Assembly (NCBI GenBank): GCA_029964075.1
Contig: CM057142.1
Span: 25,236,392-25,300,391 of the forward strand
Source: Patiria pectinifera
Taxonomy: Eukaryota > Echinodermata > Asteroidea > Valvatida > Asterinidae
Direction: 5' to 3'
DNA: 64,000 nucleotides
Part shown: one piece after another, positions 23,474-34,600 of the stretch
How the letters are laid out: every line of letters starts with the position of its first letter
Position numbering within the stretch: position 1 is the stretch's first letter
Translations under genes and position numbers: made by a program
Notes under the pieces: model-generated
The model's database searches: none
Told to the model about the DNA's origin: nothing
What the model saw: only the letters and a program-made list of their open reading frames with translations

Positions 23474-25512
23474 ACTGACAAATGTCAAAATTGATAACAA
23501 AAACAAGAGTATTTGTGGAGAAATGTAGGATACTTATCAAGGCTAATCCACGACGTTGTGCCACGACGATGACACTAGCCACATCGCTCAGCAATTTACT
23601 GGTTTCCTACTATATCTGCTGCGAGTCGACTACATCCAGTAAGCACGTAAGATTCAGGCAACCAGTGCAAAGTGTTAACATGAGGCTACGACTGTTTTAT
23701 ATCAGAACGACTGACCCTTTCCACTACGGGTCCACTGTACTAATTCAAGCCCCATTGAAAACAGTGGAAAATCAACAAAGTTCAGGGCCAAATAACATGC
23801 AAGCCAACATCACTGGGGTTTCTCATACAAAAATTTAATTATTGTCTTGTCTTTCATCTTTTCATTTCTTTTCAATTTTAGGTACATTAGCCAATTACAT
23901 TTTTAAATATTCACACCCAAATAAAATCACCTCCCGAAAAGTGATAGTTCCCAAGCCTGCATGTAGCAATTTTACAAGTGGCATCCTTCCACTTTCACAG
24001 GCAAATAGGACCCATTTTTCAACCGTGATTTTATCAAGCCTGCCCTCAGATGGAAGCCCAAAAACCAGGGAGTTGATCCTTGGGTATATTTTCACAATTC
24101 CACCGTTTTTTTTAAAGCCAAACGGTCTCCGTTTTCAAAAGAAATTGTTGCGTAGAAATTCTCACTTGAATTAGTTCAGTGCACCCCTACCTGAGGTCAA
24201 CTGGACGGAGATCAAAATATCTTATTTGTCAAAACACAAAACAGTTACGGATTTTATTCGACTGTGATAGTCTTGGCTCAAGGCGTTGCTTCTTCAAGTA
24301 AAATGCGTGCTTGGCCGGTTAATTATCACAATTATTACGTAAAAATTTGTATAGCTCATGCTTTTCGGGGATTTTACATTAATTCGTACAGTTATAATGC
24401 ATTTATGACATTATTGTTTGTCTATCTGCGGTTTATCTGATGTTGGTCAAGGATATTAAAGCTTTTGAAGTGGCATGTGGTGGTGTGATGTATGGAGAGC
24501 AAAGTCTTAAATTATTATGTCAACAATGATTTTTGACTGCTGTAACAATGAAGCAGTGCTTTTGTTGCTGTTTTGCTTACTTTCTGAACAACAAACCACA
24601 AAGAAATGATTGCTGTCATTGATTGCTGTCATCAGCCAATGTTAAGGTTAATATTGGCTGATGTGCAAGTGGATACACCTTTGTGAGACGTATATTTCTT
24701 CAAAATATAATTTTATTTATTTTAAAATTGATTACGATGAGAAAAACAATTTATGTGTGAAGATTTTCATTCATTAATATAATTTTTTAATATTTTATCG
24801 ACTGCGTAATAAATGCTAGGGCCTTGTGATTTGTTCATTGGGCATTGAACCATAGAGCAAAGAACTTGAAAGACGTGAGATGCTGCCAAATGTTGAACAT
24901 ACAGGGTTCATCTAGATCACAGACATCAAAACACAGTATTCAGGGTGATTAGGTGTGTATCAACTCACACATATAATCCCTCTCTTGATTGGCTGAGAGA
25001 TTATTGCAAGGTATTTATTGCTGTTCTTCAACAGCCATGTTAGTCCATTAATTTGAGTAAGCATGGTTGTTCAATATTATGTCTAGACTGTAGCCATTAA
25101 ATGAGGTTTCAGTATTAGGATAAGTTATGACCCGTAGATATTGCAGCAAGCATGCGAAGAAGAGCTTTACTATGGGGGAACGTTGTCAGGTGTGACCTTG
25201 CAAAAACGGGATTCTTCTTCCAAGCAGTTTGATTTTCAAAAAATAATAATTTGATTATTGTTACAGCAGGCTCGTCATCAGCCAGCTGTAGCCGGACCGT
25301 ACCGTGTGCTGCATGCATGATATGAATGCATGATCTCGATTGTGCCATGCGCACGTACTTCACTGCCCTGGAAATACTCGATCATCTACATTGAGCGTGC
25401 TAATTCACGTAAATTCTCCATGTTTTCCTGCATATAAATCTAGCCACTTCATTAAAACTTCTGCAGTACTGCTTGAATAGAATATAAAGGGAAATATGTG
25501 AGTACTATTGCC
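23474..25512. other. YIF1 upstream region; no gene recognised
   Basis: This is the 5' flank of YIF1 and would hold its promoter. The ORFs 23482-23838 and 23842-24174 show no family resemblance. A short inverted pair CATCAGCCAAT / ATTGGCTGATG lies near 24630-24665. The rest is AT-rich. Confidence 0.4.
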
Positions 25513-25844
25513 GGAAAGAATTGCAACCTGACGTAGTCATGGTAGTCCGAGCAAGTAGTAGGATTCTACGGATCGCTTTATTAACAACTCTATCAATCAT
25601 GTGTCTATCGCCCGACCATGTCCAAGTGTTAAAAAAAAACGATCCTTAGAGTCCTAGTTACTCGGACTAAACCTGACGCTACTTTTTATATCTTCTCAAT
25701 GAAGGTCAGTCATTGCAAAAATGATGATAAGACATGAATCTGGGACTGAGAAACATTTCCAATTTTGTTGGGAATGTCAGTCTTGACTCTCCATAGACTT
25801 TGTACACAACTGCTGAAGTGGCGTCAGGTTGCAACATTCTTTCC
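25513..25844. mobile_element. TIR element (GGAAAGAATTGCAACCTGACG ends), interrupted by a nested insertion
   Basis: The left end at 25513-25533 is mirrored by CGTCAGGTTGCAAC...TTTCC at 25822-25844. The interior carries the same sequence as 23085-23230, inverted. The element at 25534-25669 is inserted directly inside the left terminus. Confidence 0.65.
25534..25669. mobile_element. Mutator-like MITE, copy 2, nested, with 9-bp target duplication
   Basis: 136 bp with TAGTCCGAG / CTCGGACTA ends, flanked by AACCTGACG at 25525-25533 and 25670-25678. The duplicated 9 bp belong to the terminal repeat of the host element, so this insertion is the younger event. Confidence 0.75.
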
Positions 25845-25866
25845 CTATGACTGTATTGCCTGTTCT

Positions 25867-25915
25867 TACTCCTAGAACTATGATGCTCCGCTCACGCGTC
25901 ATAGTTCTAGGAGTA
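25867..25915. repeat. 17-bp perfect inverted repeat
   Basis: TACTCCTAGAACTATGA (25867-25883) is exactly inverted at 25899-25915. It abuts the left end of the 1.5-kb inverted repeat. Confidence 0.7.
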
Positions 25916-27392
25916 GGCCTAGCCTGTTTTGTGACTAGCTTGAAATTTCCAGCTTAATGCGCTCATGGTCATGCATTATTATCATGATTATATACAAGAC
26001 TGGTGAGATTTCTGAAAGTGTGAATGTAATAGGAGCATTTTGGGCTTAAAAGTTGGGAACCAGACTTTTTTTCCATAATTCAGGTATGCTGAGCTGAATC
26101 TAATAAGCCCGGTTCCCAAACAAAATTATGAGGTTTTTTAACCGTCTAATTAGCATAAATCGTTAATACCTATATACCGTGTACATATTTGTTCCCCTAT
26201 TTAGGAACATTGTTTTATACTTTTTTTTGAAAAGTATATTTTGGTGATTTTATTTACACATCCTTACTTCAATAACATTTTCTAAAGCATATGTCACTGA
26301 ATAATTATGAGTATAAATAGTAATCATCCAAAATGGCTATTATTTTACCCTAAAGTTGCGCGCATTTACCTTGTCTCCAGATATCATCAAGTAGTCTTGC
26401 CAAACCTCAGTATTGATGAGCTTCAAATTCACCAAGTTGCTTATTTGCACAGTTACCCTATTAAAACTTTATGGAAAATCATGTGAACAATGATAACATT
26501 GTGATATTTAGCTCAGAAAACAAAACTGGGGACAAAACGAGGTGTCTGTAAATTGGGCTAAAAATAGTAAAAGGTACATGTAAGTGAAGGGTTGCCTAAC
26601 GTAAGAGACTTGAACAAGTTCAAGGAAATTCCCAAAATTATAAGTAAGAAAACGTTTTGACGTAGACATAATTATTGTAAACAACAATATCTCTTAGTTT
26701 GGGGGATTTCCTTGAACTTGTTCAAGTCCCCCACATTAGGCAACCCTTCGCCTAATTTTTAGCCCAATTTACGGACACCTCATTTCTCCCTTTTTTTTGG
26801 GGGGGGGGGCTAAATATCAAGATGTTCTCATTTTTCACATTTGTTTTTGTTAGGGTAACTGTGCCAGTAAGTAACTTTGTGGATTTAAGCTCATCAATAC
26901 TGACGTTTGGCGTGACTAGTTGATTCTATCTGAGGAAACGGTAATTGCGCGCAACTTTAGGGTTTAATAGTAGCCATTTTGGATCTTTATTAATGTCCTC
27001 ATAATCATTTAGACCCTGATATGCTTTAGAAAATGTTATTTAAGTAAGGATACAATGTATGTAAGTAGAATCCCCAAGATACACTTTTCAAAAAAAAATT
27101 TAAAAAATGTAGACCCAAATTTGGGAATAAATATCACTGCAGGTATTAATGATTTATGCAAATTAGACAGTCAAAAACTCAAAATTTCGATTGGAAACCA
27201 GTTTTATCGGATTCAGCATACCTGAGTTATGCCGAAAAGCCTAGTTCCCAACTTTTGCCCCAAAATGGCCCTGGATTCTTATTTATAGAGCCTTTTTTTC
27301 AGAAATTCCACTAGACTACCATGTTATGAGCCTAATACTGTAAGCTGGAAATTTCAAGCTAGTATGTGACTAGTACTAGTCTAGGCCTACTG
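25911..27392. repeat. Giant inverted repeat, arms of about 700-740 bp
   Basis: The sequence runs outward-symmetrically around about 26670. Left landmarks GTAGGCCTAG, TAGCTTGAAATTTCCAGCTT, AGTTGGGAACCAG, AGGTGTCTGTAAATTGGG, GGGTTGCCTAACG and ACTTGAACAAGTTCAAGG all recur inverted and in reverse order on the right. The arms differ by scattered substitutions and small indels. The central non-paired spacer is about 50 bp. No ORF. A large fold-back transposon or an inverted duplication. Confidence 0.85.
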
Positions 27393-27547
27393 TGAGTAGA
27401 CATGGGGATTGTCACTTTTGAAGTGACAAAATCCCTAGTCCCATAAATGTGACTGAAATACTGGGCTACCTCCGTATTACAGTCACACATGCTACATACG
27501 GCCTGTGCAGGGATAGTCCCATTGCTAGGAGAGCAGGAAATCAATTT

Positions 27548-28542
27548 AAGATTGAAATTATTTTGTCACTTGAAAATCATCCCAGCTATAGTATGATTGC
27601 TAAATAGCAAAAAAGTTGAATTCTGTACATTCAGAGGTCTAGTTATCCAGTAATCATGGTAATTTGGGGACGAATTCCGACTGTTTTCAAAAAGCATGGC
27701 TTCTCTGATATTTACCAGACTGTTTCCCTGCCCCCCCCCCCCTAAATTGCGTAATAAGCGCAATGCGGCAACGACTGGTTCCCGCCGCGCCGCGCAGGGG
27801 CCAATGATGAAAATGCGGTAACTAGTCTGTGCAGGCGCAGGCACGTGCTCTGTCAACTGGTTGGATTCGACATCGTAAAAATGCCAAGAAAGACATCGTA
27901 AAAATGCCAAAAAAACACCGATGGAGAAAGAACATTTTTGCAAGTTAATTCATAGATTTGATCTAGCTTGTCTGTGTATGTATTTTCTGTGTTCAAGAGT
28001 TCATTTTGAGATCGCACTACTCGTATTTGGAGTGATACAATGCAGCGTGTTTCCCGATATGTTCAACCCGTTGGCCGCGGGCACATGTACATGTACAGTG
28101 CATCACACACTTCGGAGTTTTGGCCAGCTCTCCCCTTCTTGACTAGCGTTGTGCATATGGTGCGAACAACCTGAAATTTCCACAATTTTTTTAACGAATT
28201 ATCGAATGTAAATATATTGACAATAATTAAGGTAGGTTTTATTCACGTTTTGTGGCCATTTTGTGTATAGCTTTCGTAGTGCAATGGAAATAGTTCAGGC
28301 TAAAACTTCGCATATAATTGAATATCCCATTCAATCTGCATAAAAAAAATTAGCCAAAAAAAAAAAATTTCCGACCGACCGACCCTATTTTTGAAAGGCA
28401 TGTAATCGGAAGCAGAACTATTCTTTTTTTTTGGCCTTACTGGATAACTAGGAAAAGGTACGGAATTCAATGGTTTTTTTGCTATTTAGCAGTCATACTT
28501 ATAGCTGGGGTGATTTTCAAGTGACAAAATAATTTCGATCTT
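27548..28542. mobile_element. 995-bp TIR element immediately upstream of GNPAT
   Basis: About 100-bp imperfect TIRs: AAGATTGAAATTATTTTGTC... at 27548-27660 and its complement at 28440-28542. The inner part contains a GC-rich patch (27740-27850) and, near 28345-28450, a fragment of the GTAAGGCC-ended family inserted beside CTAGTTATCCAGTAA. No transposase ORF. It ends 140 bp before the GNPAT start codon. Confidence 0.7.
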
Positions 28543-28681
28543 AAAAAACCGAACAACCACAATCCTGGCCACGCTACTGCTTTGTATACAACTGTTTTGA
28601 ACACTTACAGGACCGTTACTGTTGCTCTTACCATTTCATTCTGTTATTCATCAGTGAGCATACATTTATTTCATCAGCAAA

Positions 28682-31600
28682 ATGGCCCAATCCTCGGATG
28701 AATATCTGGACCTCCTAGAACCTCGGCGGAATCAGTATGACCTCAGCTTTGCATTCAAGCACACAGCTTCACTGCTGCCCGAGTACCAGTATGTCACACA
28801 CATGACCAAGGCAGAAATCAGAACGATGGTGCTCAAGTCCCGTCGGTTGAAACACACGGTGGAAGAGGTACGTGTAATCTTGCATCATGTGTGGCAAGTT
28901 GGTCAGTCTCAGTGGTCCGAAGCTTCAGGGGGGCAATACCAAATAACTTCTAAGCTCAACATTTTGTTAAGCTCAGAAAATACTTGCATACTTTATTAAT
29001 TAACCCTAACCCTGCCAGACGCAGCACAGTGCATCAGGTTAAAGATTGTATGAAGTTCATCACGCCCTTGCCACAAATGATTGAACAGTCATGGTCGCTG
29101 TGGAAGGGGTCAAAATCAGCACTGTGACAAGTTAGTGGATTTGTGATAATTTACATTTAAATCCTAACTCCCTAGGCAATTTTACTAGGATGCAACCTCA
29201 ATCATCCAACTACCTCCATGTAAAAATTGCATACAGCCTCAATCCTGCAAAATCCTCCAGTAATCACTGTCAGTATGTTGAGACAGAACCAGTGACATCC
29301 TGGAGCAGTGCGGAGGATTTCAAGTATAATCTAGGCCTAAATTTATGCACGGCTGAGCATAAAACAACACAAGGTCCGGCCCAAGACCTTGACACAGTGC
29401 ATCCTCCAAAATCAGCTACACACTTTTACCATATAGCCTCAATCTTCCCAATCCTCCATTTTGCAAAGATCATTTTGGAGGATTTGGGAAGGTTAGGGTT
29501 TAAGATGGGTATATACTTTTTTTAAGACACCCTGTATATATCAAACTGAACTGGGCCAACTGAACCTGGCAAGCTAAGTTGCCAGTGGTGGTTAAGACAT
29601 CTGCACCAGTATACAGGAGGATGTGGATTCAAGACCTGCTTAAATTACGCAGCCCAAGAAAGCTTGTAAAGTTTTCTTAACATGATGCCCCAAAATTGAC
29701 TGATAATCCAACATTTCATGCGGAGCTCTCAGACAATACTGAGTCTGTAGTGCTTTATCAATGAAGGGCAAAACCCACATTTAAACCTTGGTCTCATTTG
29801 TCTTACTGGCTTTCTCTCATAGATTGTTGCCAGCAACGGTCGTCAAGAGAAAGACATCTATGCAGAAGCTGAGGCTATACTTGATGAGATGGCTCACGAA
29901 TATTCATTGAACAACATACGCTTCTTGGCTTACATCTTTGCTAAAACATTCAAGAAGCTGTACGGACACATCTATGTCAGTAAAACAGGCCTTGAGAAAG
30001 TAAGTAAAGCTACAGTTTTATCAATAAAAAGCACGGGACAGATGATGGCAATTTTTTGTCCCCTGTCAAAAGTTGTTACCTGAACAGTGTTCAGTCAGGA
30101 AACTGATCAAACTTGCTGTTTCTACCAAGAGTGTCTTGTATTGTTTGATAAGAGGTCGTCGTGTAGCTTGCTTGATTGATCACTGTATGCTTATGATGAG
30201 TTCAAGCATAACGGGGCCAATTTTCATGGATCTGCTTAGCTTATATGAAGCACTGTAATGATTTTTCTCTTTGAATTTCCCAGGATGCACATTACATATG
30301 AGCTGTTTTTATCTGATTTTTGTTTAGTTCATAACTTTTCTGAGCAGTATATTCTGCTAAGCAGGCCATGATATTGGTCCCAGATTTTTTCCGTAGCGCC
30401 TTATTTCACGACGAAGGATATTTAGCAACTTTCTTGATTGGAGGTAGTATAAATTTCATATTTTTCCCTTTGAAAGGGGTTTAATGAATGGTACATTGAT
30501 TGTGTATCTTTTATTTTATTCTTTTAAATTTACACGTGCACTATCCTGAAATGTACTGCATAGTTTTATAGATCCTTAGGAATATAAATGTGCTGTTCTT
30601 AATCTGAAGAAGTGTCATTGGATGAGCATGGTATATTGATGTCTATGAGCAATATATATCTTTATGTCTTCTAACTGTCCTCTGAGAGGAGTGCTTGTAT
30701 TTTAAAATCTATTTTGGCATGACTCCGCTTCTCCTTTTACAGCTGCGGAAGAGTTACCGTGACTCCCCCGTTGTGCTTCTACCTACCCACCGTAGCTACG
30801 TTGACTTCTTACTGATCTCCTACATGATGTTTGAGTACAACCTTCCCTTGCCTTACATTGCCGCTGGTGCTGGTAGGTAACAAAATAACAGTTTAAATAT
30901 GGGCTGCATGGCTGTATTACTTTACATGGGGCTTAATGCACCTTAACTCTAACCCTCCAGAATTTGTTTGTCTGGAAACCCTGCCAAATGCAGCAACATG
31001 CAACATTTGTCTAAGTGACAAGCCTGCCCAGTGCAGCAAGATCCATCAGGCAAAAAGTCGAAAGGCAAAAACTGCCTCAGAGTCTGTGGTCACCGAACGC
31101 AACTGTGGCATTGTTCAATGGGTTTAGCTCTCATTGTCTCAGAAGGAGCCGTTTATGCACTGGTGTTGGTAGCTGAATGCATCAAAGTGCACCAGACTTT
31201 TCCGCCTGATGCACTGTGCTGCGTCTGGCAGGGTTAGGGTTAACCCTAACCTCCCCAACTCCATTTAAATCCATCAACCCATTTTGGTGGATTTTGGGGG
31301 ACTTTGTCCTGCAGGCATGGTGTGACTAAATATTGATGGAATATGATGGACTTGGGCCTGGAGGCCTAAAGCAAAGCATGCATTGGGGTTAGGATTAACT
31401 TGCTATTCAGCCATCTAATTAAAGCCGTGTTTGCATGGGCCTTTTTTGGGGGGGGAGGTAAAACTTGCAGAGACTGTTGTCAACTTGACCAAGTGAAGTC
31501 CAGTGCGTACAGCTGGTTATGTACCGCATGTATAGCAATAAGTTTTACAGGGCCAACAGGGTCAAATGGAAGAATTACGTTGTTAGTTTTACATTACTAA

Positions 31601-34600
31601 AAAGTCCTAGAGAGACGGCTACTATTATGTAAAACTTGCGTTGTGGTCACGTGACTTCTGTGTAGGTCAGCAATATTCAGCCGCGTGCCATTTAATGTAG
31701 GGCTACAGACTGTACTTGAGATTCAACCATAGATTCTGCGATATTATATGGTGCGTTTTTCCACAACCAAATTTGGTGTTGGGTCAAAAGTTCAATCGCA
31801 GGGCACCCTCATAACATTCTGAAAGGACATGGGAAGGCAAAGCTCACACAACGAATGACTTTTAATTAATCCAAGTAGGGATGTACAGAGGTGTAACCAC
31901 AATGGAACTTAATCAAACACTAGAGGTAACTTTTTACAAAATTAAGTCGGATGCCTTTGTAACAGTTCATGTAAGTAGCTTGTGATTTGATCAGCCCTAA
32001 TCTTCCAATTCCTCCAAAATCCTCTTTGCGCAATGGAGGATTTTAAAGGATTGGGGGCCTTTTGAAAATCAAAGCACTGGAGAATTTTGCAGGATTGAGG
32101 GCATAACAGGATTTAGCCTTTAGAGGATAAAGGAGCATCCAGGATATCAGGCCCCAACTGAGGCTGGATGAAAATGGGGGATTGAGGCTCTGGCTGGTTG
32201 TGCCCACCAAAAAAATGATTGTAGAGGATTCAGGCTGTTACCTGCTTTATGCATACATGGGCAGACATCCTATATATACCACTGTTTATTGTACAGCATC
32301 TTTACTCCAACTACTTAGGACCTTGGCATTGCCAATCCACAATACAGGATAACAATGGAGGATTGCAATCAATTACACAGACTGATGAACTCATAAGAGC
32401 ATTGAAATCTGATTGTGTGATAACATGCCAGCAAACCCAGTGGAGGATTTCTAAGGATCCAGGCAGAGGCTTCCAATGACAAAAAGTGGATGGTTTTGAA
32501 GGATTCAGGTGCTAAGAGTTTTAAAGTCTTTGCCAATGGAGGACATTGGAGGATTTAGGCTGCTTCTGTACAACAAAGCTTAATGAACAGCTAGTGACTT
32601 GAAGACTTGTCAGGACTTGACTACAATCTGCCTGTTTGTTCATCGCAGTGAAATATTTTATCTCTTCTGTTTCCATTCTATTTTTTTCTTATAAATGCCA
32701 GATTTCAACAACATGAAATTTGTCAATACTTTGTTGCGGAAAGCTGGGGCTTTCTACATTCGTCGTTCCTTTGGGGCGGATAAGCTGTACTGGGCAATCT
32801 TCACTGAGTACGTTCAGATATTGGTCATCAACGGCGAGGCTCCACTTGAGTTCTTCCCCGAGGGAACCAGAAGTAGGACGGGCAAATTTCTTCCGCCAAA
32901 AAGAGGTAAGTTTCTCTCAATGAACACACCGCAGATCCCTGCTGACTGATTTATCGAAACGCATTGTAGGGATGTAATGTTTCATTGATCTATTGATGAC
33001 CAAGATAGGAGAATTAATCTACATTAAAGTACGCATCCATGAAAATCTTAAATGAAAGTTATATTATTTCAGAGGAAGTCAGGCACCAGCAGTTCAAATT
33101 TGTCAACAAGACTTGTTTAAAGTTTTGAACAAATAACCAGTTAAAAATCTGCAGACCTCCAAAAGAAAGTTAAGACCAGGTCCCAGTTTCATAGCTCTAC
33201 TAACCACATGACTTTGCTAACCGTGTTTACGATCTCCGTTTTGTGCTTACTGCGCTAGCCTAAAAATTCTGTGCAAACCCTGTAAGTACAGCATGCGCAG
33301 AAGCCAAAATTCCTCACTTACCTGTGAAATACGCTTATCTTAGACACAGGATTTTCTTTGCTATAGTAAGCAGGGATAATTGTTCGCTAATAGTACGTAG
33401 AGCCATGAAATTGGGCCCAGTAGAAGCTGGAACTGTTTCACAGATTAGAAAGCATGGTAAACATAAACCCTGCATTGGAAACTGCCATTTTCCTAATAGA
33501 AACTAGAAACTACTAGTTGCGTCAGAAAGAGTTGCATTTGTTCAGTATTGTTGTCTGTTTCTCCATATCAGGGTTATTACAGGTGGTGGTGGAGCCGTTT
33601 ATGAAGGGTCGTGTGCCTGACATTAGTCTGATTCCTATCAGTATCAGCTATGACAGGATACTGGAGGAGACATTACACAGCAGAGAGATGTTAGGAATAC
33701 CCAAACCCAAGGAGTCAACATCGGTGAGAAAGTTTCTTGAATCCCAGAACTTCCTTATTCCTCATCCTGTCCACATTATCCTGTGTAAGAGGTTATGAGG
33801 AGAACCTCTGGCCATTCTCAGACTCTATATCTTGTTCCGAAGTAAGCATGCACACACATAGGCAAAAAGTGCCATATGTGAATGTATTAACCCTAACGTA
33901 CCTGAATCCATCTAAATCCACACCCCTGTTTTGGAGGATTTCGGCAGAATCAGGATACCTCCATATTGAAAAAGTTGGGTTTTTTTATGGATTCAGGACA
34001 GTAAGCCTAGCGGTACTGCAGGATTTTGATGGATTCAGATACCTCCATATTGAGCAGTTGGGGGACTTTGATGGATTCAGGATCTCAACAGACTTACTCC
34101 CGGCTAACTGGTGGGTTCTGATGGACTCACTGGCCACCAACATTTTCTTGCATGGCAAATGATGGATTTTAGCGGATTCAGGATACTTTCTAGTAAAAAT
34201 ACCCAAGGGGTTAGGGTTATTGGTTTGTAATTTTGTTACGCTTTCGAAAGATTACACTTTTAAAGCCAAGCATCTCCCACTGCTTATTAAAGTACCTCTT
34301 GTCTGTACCTTGATGTTGTTGGACTTATATAGGCCAACTAATCTAGTGTATCCAGTTGGAGCAAGTGCATCCTGATGACATCTGATGTAGGCTCAACTAA
34401 TTTAAATACCATATGACCTTAAGGCTCTTCATTCAACATAATATACATATTTGAGTGCTTGGAATTATCAGACTATTGGGAAGAAAGATTTGTCACAGTG
34501 CATACCAACCAATGAATGCTCAGAATCATTGATGCTGTTAGCTGTCTTCATATCAGTCTAGTGATGTAGTAAGTTCACTAGTAAGGCCGAATAAAAAAAC

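Noticed and set aside
23482..24174. Two plus-strand ORFs just upstream of YIF1, considered as a divergent gene
   Set aside because: No family resemblance, no supporting splice sites, and the frames end in repeat-like AT-rich DNA.
31231..31251. Head-to-head TTAGGG-like sequence considered as a telomere fusion relic
   Set aside because: Only two units on each side, and the same words form the ends of several short elements nearby.
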